Part shown: piece after piece, positions 22,831-33,059 of the stretch
Numbering within the stretch: the stretch's first letter is position 1
Layout: each line of letters begins with the position of its first letter
Assembly: GCA_030015575.1 (NCBI GenBank)
Contig: CM057349.1
Location: 262,255,077 to 262,319,076, forward strand
Direction: 5' to 3'
Length of the DNA: 64,000 nt
From: Agapanthus africanus
Lineage: Eukaryota; Streptophyta; Magnoliopsida; Asparagales; Amaryllidaceae
The notes under the pieces: generated by a model
Databases searched by the model: none
What the model was told of the DNA's origin: nothing
Seen by the model: the letters and a program-made list of their open reading frames with translations, nothing else
Translations under genes and position numbers: made by a program

Positions 22831-25077
22831 TGTTGGAGATAGTGCCCTCAGAGTCAATTATTAGGTCACAGGTACGTGATTGTAATGATTGAGGGAGGAC
22901 CTATCCCGGTAGGACAGTCTTACTCGAGATGATAGTATGCTATCTGGTTTACCTTTATCATCGTGTACTGCTTTAGGTGACCTGACACGTCGCTATTACA
23001 CGTTGATAGAGCCCCTAGGATTCTTGCTTGACCACCAGCAGTATGAGGGCGATCATATAAGTGGGAGCTGGGGGTCTACAAGCATATCCTTAAAAGGTCC
23101 CTAGTCGTGGGAGTTTCGAGACCGGGCATCGATACTCCATTAGTAGACTAGTGTATACAGTCGAGACCCCGACGAGGGGCGGTGGCCGGTCTCACAAGCC
23201 ACTGGTGTCAGTTGGATCACCTAAGATGTATACAGGTGCTCATTGGGTTATGAGTACACCGGACAGGACTCGCCGGGAACATGCTAGTTGGTCATATACC
23301 AGACGTCAGATGGCAGTTCCCTGGTGACATGTGTGCAGGTTAGTTCATCGACCTGGGGATCGTCATTTGTCTCGTGTGAGTTCCCACTGTACTTTGATTA
23401 CTACCCTACCACGGCTCAAAGGAGCCGTGCAAACAGGTTTTAGTTGGGTACAGTCCCGAGCCACATGGAGGCAGTGAGCGTATCTTCAGGGGTTCGTCTC
23501 TCCCGGTATTGGGGATGAGGTCGTGCTGTGTCTAGGAGAGCCATTACACAAAGTCCTTAGCCAAGGCAAGGAGATTTACTGGTAGGTATTCCAGTAGTAT
23601 CTCAGGGTGTTCTGGGCTACACTCCGACACGACTTGTACCGCTTTTGGGGGTCTGACTTTTACCAACCCCCTAGGCCCGCCATGCGATACTCATAGACGA
23701 ACGGACCGGACTGCACGGATATTGTCACTGACAGGCTCAGTAGGGTGTCAGGCTGAGTTCGCTCACGGACGTCCCTTTTAGTCAGTACCTGGTAGCCCGT
23801 TACGTATTGGCTTATACCTCTGACGTGCTAGTGGTTAAATCCACAACCAAGGTGTTGATGAGTCTTTAGAGTCCCCCACATTCAGTTACTCAGCTTTCGG
23901 GCGAAAGGTTGTAGAGACCGTATGGAGATATGGCAAGGTCCGATCAGATACGTGCGGTATTGCACGGATCGGGATCGGACAGTTTGTACTATAGGCCGTA
24001 TGGATATATGGCAGGGTTCGATCAGATACGTGCGGTATTGCACGGATCAGGATCGAACAGATATTACTAGCCGGCTTTGGTATAAGCCGGATTCTAGTAT
24101 AGTACAGTGTAGATTTTGTCTCAATGCATTTGTATTTCGGTCGGAATACAAATGCGGGTGTGTATGCACAGTATCGGGGTTTTCCTGTAATTTATTACGG
24201 GACTAGTTTTCTGGAGTTGCCAGTTTGCTTTCCGTTTCGGCCAATTTCCATTGTTCCATTCATTGGCCGAAGATTGGTGGAGGAGGGCTTATTTGCATTG
24301 TTGCAAATAAGTATTTGTGGAGGGGGTATTTGCTTATTGTTGTATCATGACATCTTTTCATTGACCTTGACTTCTTCTTGTCATGATGGCATGACTTTTG
24401 GCTCATCATGGTTGTTGATGATGAGGTTGGTGGTTGGTGTTGGAGTGTTGGACTTTCCTTGCTATCATTTCTTTTGCATGATAGCTTTCCTCTCTCTCTT
24501 TGGTATTAGTAGAGAATGGCTCCCTCTTTTGTCTCTCTCTTGACTCTCCATTCTCACCCTCCCCTCATGGCCGGCCACTTGTGAGGTGGTCGGGTTTTTC
24601 TTTTGGTTGTGAGAAAAATGTCATTCTCATTCTTTTGCATGATACATTTTTCCTCACCTCTCTCAAAGTTCTTTTTCCTCCACAAAAAGGCAACTCCACA
24701 ATCCCAAAAAGAGACACAAGCTCACTACATATTCTACAACGAACCTTGGGCACGTCGAGTAGCCGGCTTCGTGCCCGAGTTGCCTCGGCATTGAGGTGGG
24801 AGCCCGTAAACGAAGAAGGCGATGTGGTGCACTTCCGGCGACGAGGAGGAGACGGGACTTTTCCGCAGGAGATCGGGACCATGACGAGAAGACCGGAGGA
24901 CTTGGATCGTCGGTATATCTCTAACCCATCTTCTAGTTAGCTTAGACTAGTTAATGGTTCGATCCGGGTGTTTAGTGTGCGGTGGTGCCGGTTTGCTAAG
25001 TCCGCAAAATTTTAGTTTTTCACCGCTTCCGCATTCCGGCGTCGTATCGACGGCCGGGGCGCCGCCGTGCACTTACA
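22831..25077 (+). repeat. E5 5' LTR
   Basis: It begins TGTTGGAGATAGTGCCC and ends GTGCACTTACA. Two copies of a roughly 80-bp block with ATACGTGCGGTATTGCACGGATC lie at about 23915-23993 and 23995-24066, just upstream of the GCCGGCTTTGGTATAAGCCGG palindrome and the TATA-like CTAGTATAGTAC. A hairpin GCATTTGTATT/AATACAAATGC is at 24126-24155. From about 24290 to 24700 it differs strongly from the E1 LTR, though both sides of that block match. A GGTATA candidate donor is at 24912-24917. Confidence 0.95.
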
Positions 25078-25078
25078 G

Positions 25079-25091
25079 TGGTATCAGAGCC
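25079..25091 (+). other. E5 primer-binding site (initiator tRNA-Met)
   Basis: TGGTATCAGAGCC lies one base after the LTR. Confidence 0.95.
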
Positions 25092-25253
25092 TCCCCATTA
25101 ACTTAGTCTAGCTTTGTGTAGTGTGTTTTTCTGTTTCGATCGATCGAATGTTCCAAAACTACATTTTTGTTAGCATCAGTTTTCTGTTGGAAATTTTTGG
25201 TGTCGAAAATTTTTTCAGGTTGTAAAATATTGATGTACTGGAAAATCTAAGAG

Positions 25254-25372
25254 CTCTGTAAAAATTCGACGAAGTAACTCCACAGTGGGAGCGCGGAACC
25301 GCCGCGAAAACCCCCTTCCCGCCGCCCTTCCGCCGCGCACTGTGGAGATCACTTCACCAATTTTTTACAGAG
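25254..25372 (+). promoter_or_regulatory. E5 GC-rich leader stem about 175-295 nt after the PBS
   Basis: CTCTGTAAAAATT/AATTTTTTACAGAG, GAAGT/ACTTC and CTCCACAGTG/CACTGTGGAG (10 bp perfect) enclose a core rich in CCGCCGC. It is the same span as in E1. Confidence 0.65.
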
Positions 25373-25526
25373 GCCTTCTGGGCTTAAAATATGGGTTTTG
25401 GAATATTAAAATTGGGCCCAGGTTTTCTGTGAGTGCTACAGTTTTGATTGGGGGCCCACTTGTTAATTTTTGATCGATCGGATATTTTAAACACATTTTT
25501 CACAGTATTTACATTATATCTGCGAC

Positions 25527-25604
25527 CGTGAATGTCACTTGATCGGTAAATCCGGCCTAACTGCTATAGCCCCGTTAGACGGATTTGCGAACGTGACTTT
25601 CACG
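25527..25604 (+). promoter_or_regulatory. E5 78-nt leader hairpin with GCTATAGC loop
   Basis: The outer arms CGTGAATGTCAC/GTGACTTTCACG have one mismatch. The inner arms AAATCCG/CGGATTT and CTAAC/GTTAG present the palindromic octamer GCTATAGC. It starts 448 nt after the PBS. Confidence 0.7.
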
Positions 25605-27382
25605 TTGATGTTCTATGTATTTGCTGTGTTGTTGCGGATCGGTCGTAGGGATAGCCTGGATGCAATGCTAGTACAGTTCTGTTGTATTATGTACATTTGA
25701 TATTGCGGGGCGAGCGTCCGACATGTGGACTGCCGTCACTGCCCGTTTGTATTATTATTTTGGGGCACGACCTGGTTGCGGTCGATGTACCCGTTGTATG
25801 TATATTTTACTTTCTGTACTAGGATTACCCCGCGGAGGGGTGCACGGATAGCCGGGTTCTGGAGGGCAACAAGCCCGCATCTCATGGCATTGAGACGGAG
25901 GGGGCTTCATTCTGGGATTGGCGGGCTATTCGCCGCACTCGTAGGGGGTACAGGTTGACCCAGGAGGGGTGCCCAAGTTGCCGGATTCCGTGGAGTGCTG
26001 GGTGGTCCATTCACGGAGCTGAAGGGGGCTGCCTCGCTTCAGGTTTTGGCGGGTGACTTGCCGCGCCCGTAGGGGTCTAGGATTCTCATTGCACAGGCTA
26101 TCCACACGACCAGGGGAACGTCGGGTTTCAGCAGTGGCTCTGTGAAACCCGGGGATCCCAGATATCTGTATTGTTTCTGTGATGCTGTTCATTCTCTGTG
26201 ATGTTGCATTTTATTCACGCCTTGAGCGAAATATAATATATTGGTATATATATTAGTAGATGTAGTATATGTTTTGCATCCGCGCTAGTCCAGTCCCCGC
26301 TCTGTCGTTAGTAAGCTAACCTAACGGGTAATGACGGGACCCAGTGGCGAATGCGGATGGCATATACGTACATCAGTATATTTTCGTTCTTTTTGGTGTG
26401 ATCAATTGATGGGACTGCATTGATTCGGATCAATGCAAGTTAAAAACAAACCTAATCTGATGTTGTTGGAACACTTTTCAAAAAGCTGTTATTGCAAGGA
26501 CGTTTACTTTTGTTTTGCATCGTGGTATTCATTGGAATATCCTGCTCCTCAGTCGACGAGGCAAGGGCCGAGATCCCTTCACCGGGAGTGACCCCTTGGA
26601 CAGAAGTTTGCGTCAGGGCATTAACTTCACTATAGCCGATTACTTTTGCTTTGCACCGTGGTATTCAGTTGGAATATCCTGCACCCCATTCTACGGGGAA
26701 AGAGCCGAGATCCCTTCACCGGGAGTGACCTCTTTAGCGAAGGTTTTCGTCACTATATTTTTAAAAGCTATCCGTTCCTTCGACGATATCAAGTTCATTA
26801 CGTTAAAGGTTTTCGCCAGAAACCATTCGTAGCCCTCCGTCGTTTCATATGGGTAGTCAATAGTATTCAAGCTGTGTATGTTGGCCAAAGTCAAGGCACA
26901 GTGTTTGGTAGCTGTTGGTTATTCATATGCAGCATAGATAGATGCGTTGGTTTGGGACAGTCGTGCTGCCATTTTGGCCAAAGTCAAGGGTATGTACGGG
27001 TGGATTCAAACTAACCTGGAGAATGACGGGCAGAACTTGACATGTGACTTATGATATGTTGGCCAAAGTCAAGGTCATAAGAGCATGGGGCAGAAATCAC
27101 ATCGGGAGTTTCAAAAGAACTGAAACTTGCCAGATATGCGCATACCTTCTGGAGTGTGATAGCGTGAGCGGATTCCGTCACGTTATCATGCAATGATAGT
27201 TGGATCCCGATTCCCACTGATGAGTTAGTTTACTCCTCGGGTGACCCCGACTAATTCTTCTTTCAGGTTTGGAGGAGAATTTGAGGTACAGTGGGAGGAT
27301 TCCAGATTAGATAAATTGGTGACCATTCTGATCTAGGTTAGAGTGCACGCTGAGTGTTTTCTTTTCTCTCTCTCTTTGGCAG

Positions 27383-30300
27383 CGACCATTGACCCGACCC
27401 TAAGACTATGACTCAGTGACCAAGTTGACCAAACCTTCTTGACACAGGCTTTTGGATTGTCAGAGTTGCAAACCTCATTGCCACTCCTACTTTTACCCTT
27501 TTCTCCAGGACACCCCGTATTACTACGAACGTCCACTTCCATTGGACAAAACCATCGTATGGTTAGATACGAACTCGAAAAGATTTATTCGAGGATGGTT
27601 TCAGGTTCTGGAGAAAACGGATAGGATTATTCAGTTGTCTTTTCCTTTTACCCTCTCTCAGGTTACGAGTACTCCTTGGTTTAGGGGTAGTACACCTATT
27701 ACGCAAATTGGATTGTCTTCTTCCAAACCTTAGGCTGGTGCCGACCGGTACGGAATGAAGAAAACCAATTAGCATAACGATGGTGTGCAGAAGGTATTAA
27801 GTTCAGACAAAGCAAGGGATTAGTAAGAGGGCAAAGTAAATTGCAACAGATATTCACGACCAAACCAAATATTTCGTTACCACTCCCACATCACCTTTGT
27901 ATTTCTCCAGGACACTCCGTATCACTACGAAGATCCACAGTTTATTTGGATACTCCATCGTATGGTTATATACGAACTCGAATGGAACTGGTTCCAGTTC
28001 GGGGATGGATTCTGGTTCAGGAGAAATAGGAATAAGGTTTATTCGGTTGTCTTTTATCTTCACCCTCTCTCATTGCGAGTGTTCCTAGGATTGGGACAGT
28101 ACACCCATTATGCTTATTGGATAGTCTTCTTCCAAACCATAGGCTGGTGCCGAACGGTAGGGAAAGAAGAAAACCATTTGGCCTAAAGGGGTGTACAGAA
28201 GGTAAAGACTAAAGACATATGAAGGGATTTGGAGAGGTGGCAAAGAATTATACGGTTACAGTCGTGAATCTGGAAGAGGCATTACTAGGAATACCAGGAT
28301 ACCCCATCGGAACATTTCAATGTTTCAGTTTCACTGTGTAATGTTAAAGGAAAACTGATTTCCCGATTAGATACTTACTCCAGGGTATGTATTTACCAGG
28401 TACGATTCTCACATCTGTATGGTTTTACAGATGATGAGTGGGAGTAAGTTATTGGGAATTGGGTGATTATCCTCATTATATCGGGATTCGTTGTAATCAG
28501 TGATATTTGAGGAAATCACCTGGGCTGTTTGCCGGTCGGCAAATATTTGGTTTTGAATATCCGCTGTTATGCACCAATTTCAAATTGATATATCTGTACG
28601 TCTATTTTCATAGAGTGAGATATACCTTTTTGAAATTATGTCTATGACATTTACCTATATCAGTGGATGGTTAGGTAAGGAGCATTGAACAGCGGTGTAA
28701 TTTTTCTTAACCATAAGTACAGTTTTCAACCTACGACACACAGTGAATGAGTTATCAGACTCAAGGGACTTATACAAAGGATTGTATGTTGTCCAGGGTC
28801 CATCAGGACAGAGGGGTTGGTCCTCGTACTATATTCGGTTTACTTATGACTTCTCTAGTTTTTAGACAGGTGTTTCGTGGAAACACAGGGTCCGAATTTG
28901 GAGAAGTTATAGGTATTTGAATAGAGTAGAGAACCAGGTATAGCAAGTATCGGGATTCTTCCAAAAGATCGAAGATGTAGATACTTGTGTATGGTGTTCA
29001 GTTGATAGTAATGACTAAGAGAACTTGCATCTCTTTCAGGTTACTCATAATTGGAAGTATTCCTAAGTTGAGTAACGTTGATCGGCCTCCTTCCATTTAG
29101 TTGACATGCGCTGGGGACAGCTGCATGATTTGGATCTGGTTCAGTTAAATCAGTGCCTCTGGTCCTATATGGGATATAGAACAGTTCGTATCTTAACGTT
29201 GTTAAGGTACGGGGAGTTGTCCAGCTTATGATTAAAACCAGACTCTGGATAACTCAAGGCACGTTTCTGTAATGGCCGTTTGTGGGTTGACCCAGGCTAT
29301 GACGCGGGTTGATTTTCTACCATCTGGATGAACAATAGCGATATTGTTCTTGACTCGCCACAGTTTTAATAAAATTGCATTTTTCCAGAAAACAGTAGTG
29401 GGAGTATGGTAGAACTGGAAGTGATTCCAGAACCACAAACGATTACTGAAGATTTGATAAGGAACCTAAAGTTTCAATCTGGATTGACATTCCATTGGCC
29501 ACTCCGCAGATAAGGTGGGTAACTTCAGGCACCCGAGAGGTACTACGGTAGCCTCAAGGACGGTGACAGGGAAGTTCTTGTTTACCCACAATTACCATTG
29601 TTGTTGTTCCAGGCTGCGAGACCCGGTGGGAGGATGAGTATAGCGTCATTCTAAACTAGTTTTAGAAGTGTACGTGTATATGACTCTGCCAGAGGGTTGT
29701 CGTAGTCAGTGGGAGCAGCGGAAGCATTGGTGGAAAGGTAGCTTATGTCTATTTATAGACTGAAGCACAAGTAGCGGAGATAGATCATCTATTTCTGACG
29801 TGACAGTCGTGGGTTTGACTTCATCAGAATAGGAGATGGATCTGTTGAGAATGTAGTAGGGTGTGATATCCTGGTATTTGGATGACATACACAGAGTAGG
29901 AAAAGAAACTCCTATACTACAATCGGTTATTCTTTGGTCGTCACACAGTGGTTTCTCCACAAAGGAAATGGATTTTGTATCAGACATACTGGTTACTAGA
30001 TCTATGGTTTTAGATCTAGATTTGGGTGGTTTCCCAATCAGGGTACTTGACAGCATTCTAAGAGTATTTAGGATGGACGACTCCTGGCACGGTAGTGTAC
30101 CTGCAGGTAATGGAGTCACCCTCTCCAAAGGTGTCTTACAGACTAAAGGGGAGAGGGACGGGCATGATTGGCAGATCACTTGCTCAGGCAATTGAGTCAA
30201 TCGTGAGATGTCAAGTACCACACCAGATGTTGTTCTTGCACTAGATGCAATAAGTTGACATTAATCCAATCCTGGAGAAACAGTCGGAAGCAGTTTTAGA

Positions 30301-30796
30301 ACATAAGTGGATGTTCTAGGGAGATGATAACGACAGCCTCATTCAGGAGACAGTTATCATTCCAGGCTTCCAAGGTGACATGGACGACAAGGAGGTTGTC
30401 AGAGTTATAGTTTTCCTTCTGATGAGGGGCAGTATTTTGGACAGGTGGTCCAAGGCAATACTGAGGGAGGCATGGCGCGCAGGATACTGATTAAGTTCAG
30501 TTGACGATACAGTCTAAGAAGTTTGGATTTGGAGTTCATTTATGAGCTAGGTCCCATCAGACATCCAGACATATTCTGAGACAGGTATTGCTCTTTTCGG
30601 GAGATGGCTTTCTCCGCGAACTTGAGATATAGAGAGACATAGAAAGAAACAACTAAGCGGATCCACTCACTGAGGCTATTCCTCGAACGCAATAGTTTCG
30701 CAAACGAGCTTTGTGAGACTGACTAGTAGAGGAGTTGGGTGTTCGGTATCACACGGGCTGTGAGTATGCGACATCGCAATAATTAGCCTTGAGTGC
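27383..30796 (+). pseudogene. E5 dead gag-pol
   Basis: The gag region is duplicated in tandem (about 27440-27740 and 27840-28190; both contain CATCGTATGGTTA and ACGAACTCGAA). Integrase-core similarity to E2 is traceable at about 28850-29060 (GATCGAAGATGTAGATACTTG against GATCGAGGTGGTGAATACTTG). The RT fossil is at 29863-30195 (YLDD, GVTLSKG). The RNase H end is near 30540-30790. All frames are broken, with lesions shared with E1, so it was already dead when it transposed. Confidence 0.8.
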
Positions 30797-30807
30797 AAGT
30801 GGGAGAT
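30797..30807 (+). other. E5 polypurine tract
   Basis: AAGTGGGAGAT directly precedes the 3' LTR. Confidence 0.9.
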
Positions 30808-33054
30808 TGTTGGAGATAGTGCCCTCAGAGTCAATTATTAGGTCACAGGTACGTGATTGTAATGATTGAGGGAGGACCTATCCCGGTAGGACAGTCTTAC
30901 TCGAGATGATAGTATGCTATCTGGTTTACCTTTATCATCGTGTACTGCTTTAGGTGACCTGACACGTCGCTATTACACGTTGATAGAGCCTCTAGGATTC
31001 TTGCTTGACCACCAGCAGTATGAGGGCGATCATATAAGTGGGAGCTGGGGGTCTACAAGCATATACTTAAAAGGTCCCTAGTCGTGGGAGTTTCGAGACC
31101 GGGCATCGATACTCCATTAGTAGACTAGTGTATACAGTCGAGACCCCGACGAGGGGCGGTGGCCGGTCTCACAAGCCACTGGTGTCAGTTGGATCACCTA
31201 AGATGTATACAGGTGCTCATTGGGTTATGAGTACACCGGACAGGACTCGCCGGGAACATGCTAGTTGGTCATATACCAGACGTCAGATGGCAGTTCCCTG
31301 GTGACATGTGTGCAGGTTAGTTCATCGACCTGGGGATCGTCATTTGTCTCGTGTGAGTTCCCACTGTACTTTGATTACTACCCTACCACGGCTCAAAGGA
31401 GCCGTGCAAACAGGTTTTAGTTGGGTACAGTCCCGAGCCACATGGAGGCAGTGAGCGTATCTTCAGGGGTTCGTCTCTCCCGGTATTGGGGATGAGGTCG
31501 TGCTGTGTCTAGGAGAGCCATTACACAAAGTCCTTGGCCAAGGCAAGGAGATTTACTGGTAGGTATTCCAGTAGTATCTCAGGGTGTTCTGGGCTACACT
31601 CCGACACGACTTGTACCGCTTTTGGGGGTCTGACTTTTACCAACCCCCTAGGCCCGCCATGCGATACTCATAGACGAACGGACCGGACTGCACGGATATT
31701 GTCACTGACAGGCTCAGTAGGGTGTCAGGCTGAGTTCGCTCATGGACGTCCCTTTTAGTCAGTACCTGGTAGCCCGTTACGTATTGGCTTATACCTCTGA
31801 CGTGCTAGTGGTTAAATCCACAACCAAGGTGTTGATGAGTCTTTAGAGTCCCCCACATTCAGTTACTCAGCTTTCGGGCGAAAGGTTGTAGAGACCGTAT
31901 GGAGATATGGCAAGGTCCGATCAGATACGTGCGGTATTGCACGGATCGGGATCGGACAGTTTGTACTATAGGCCGTATGGATATATGGCAGGGTTCGATC
32001 AGATACGTGCGGTATTGCACGGATCACGATCGAACAGATATTACTAGCCGGCTTTGGTATAAGCCGGATTCTAGTATAGTACAGTGTAGATTTTGTCTCA
32101 ATGCATTTGTATTTCGGTCGGAATACAAATGCGGGTGTGTATGCACAGTATCGGGGTTTTCCTGTAATTTATTACGGGACTAGTTTTCTGGAGTTGCCAG
32201 TTTGCTTTCCGTTTCGGCCAATTTCCATTGTTCCGTTCATTGGCCGAAGATTGGTGGAGGAGGGCTTATTTGCATTGTTGCAAATAAGTATTTGTGGAGG
32301 GGGTATTTGCTTATTGTTGTATCATGACATCTTTTCATTGACCTTGACTTCTTCTTGTCATGATGGCATGACTTTTGGCTCATCATGGTTGTTGATGATG
32401 AGGTTGGTGGTTGGTGTTGGAGTGTTGGACTTTCCTTGCTATCATTTCTTTTGCATGATAGCTTTCCTCTCTCTCTTTGGTATTAGTAGAGAATGGCTCC
32501 CTCTTTTGTCTCTCTCTTGACTCGCCATTCTCACCCTCCTCTCATGGCCGGCCACTTGTGAGGTGGTGGGGTTTTTCTTTTGGTTGTGAGAAAAATGTCA
32601 TTCTCATTCTTTTGCATGATACATTTTTCCTCACCTCTCTCAAAGTTCTTTTTCCTCCACAAAAAGGCAACTCCACAATCCCAAAAAGAGACACAAGCTC
32701 ACTACATATTCTACAACGAACCTTGGGCACGTCGAGTAGCCGGCTTCGTGCCCGAGTTGCCTCGGCATTGAGGTGGGAGCCCGTAAACGAAGAAGGCGAT
32801 GTGGTGCACTTCCGGCGACGAGGAGGAGACGGGACTTTTCCGCAGGAGATCGGGACCATGACGAGAAGACCGGAGGACTTGGATCGTCGGTATATCTCTA
32901 ACCCATCTTCTAGTTAGCTTAGACTAGTTAATGGTTCGATCCGGGTGTTTAGTGTGCGGTGGTGCCAGTTTGCTAAGTCCGCAAAATTTTAGTTTTTCAC
33001 CGCTTCCGCATTCCGGCGTCGTATCGACGGCCGGGGCGCCGCCGTGCACTTACA
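30808..33054 (+). repeat. E5 3' LTR
   Basis: It copies the 5' LTR at full length, with the hairpin at 32103-32132. It is followed by the CTAAG duplication at 33055-33059. Confidence 0.95.
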
Positions 33055-33059
33055 CTAAG

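Larger units (their letters stand above)
25092..27382 (+). other. E5 long untranslated leader
   Basis: It has the same layout as the E1 leader: GC-rich stem, 78-nt hairpin, a tandem pair of GTAGGGG modules (about 25828-26090), the CGTTAG...CTAACG palindrome (26306-26326), a tandem pair of GAGATCCCTTCACCGGGAGT modules (about 26515-26640 and 26650-26760), three TTGGCCAAAGTCAAGG boxes (26881, 26974, 27059), and a pyrimidine tract ending TTTGGCAG at 27382. Confidence 0.7.
22831..33054 (+). mobile_element. E5, youngest non-autonomous copia-type element, nested in the E4 5' LTR
   Basis: The LTRs at 22831-25077 and 30808-33054 are equal in length (2247 bp) with about 10 differences by eye, the fewest in the window. 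The target duplication is CTAAG. The interior (25078-30807, 5730 bp) is almost the same as that of E1, including small chance ORFs with identical translations (for example 27854-28063 here and 6419-6628 in E1), but in the opposite orientation. Confidence 0.95.

Noticed and set aside
24124-24543. A 139-codon ORF inside the E5 LTR, repeated in the other LTR and in part in E1
   Set aside because: It spans the promoter hairpin region, differs between subfamilies by frame-breaking indels, and has no recognisable domain. It recurs only because the LTR is repeated.
26515-26770. Regular repeats in leaders considered as a CRISPR array
   Set aside because: There are only two long, diverged units without uniform spacers, in a plant retrotransposon leader.
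27854-28063. Identical 69-codon ORFs in E5 and E1, suggesting a conserved small protein
   Set aside because: The identity reflects recent common origin of the two copies. The frame is antisense to the gag fossil and is broken in E4 and E6.
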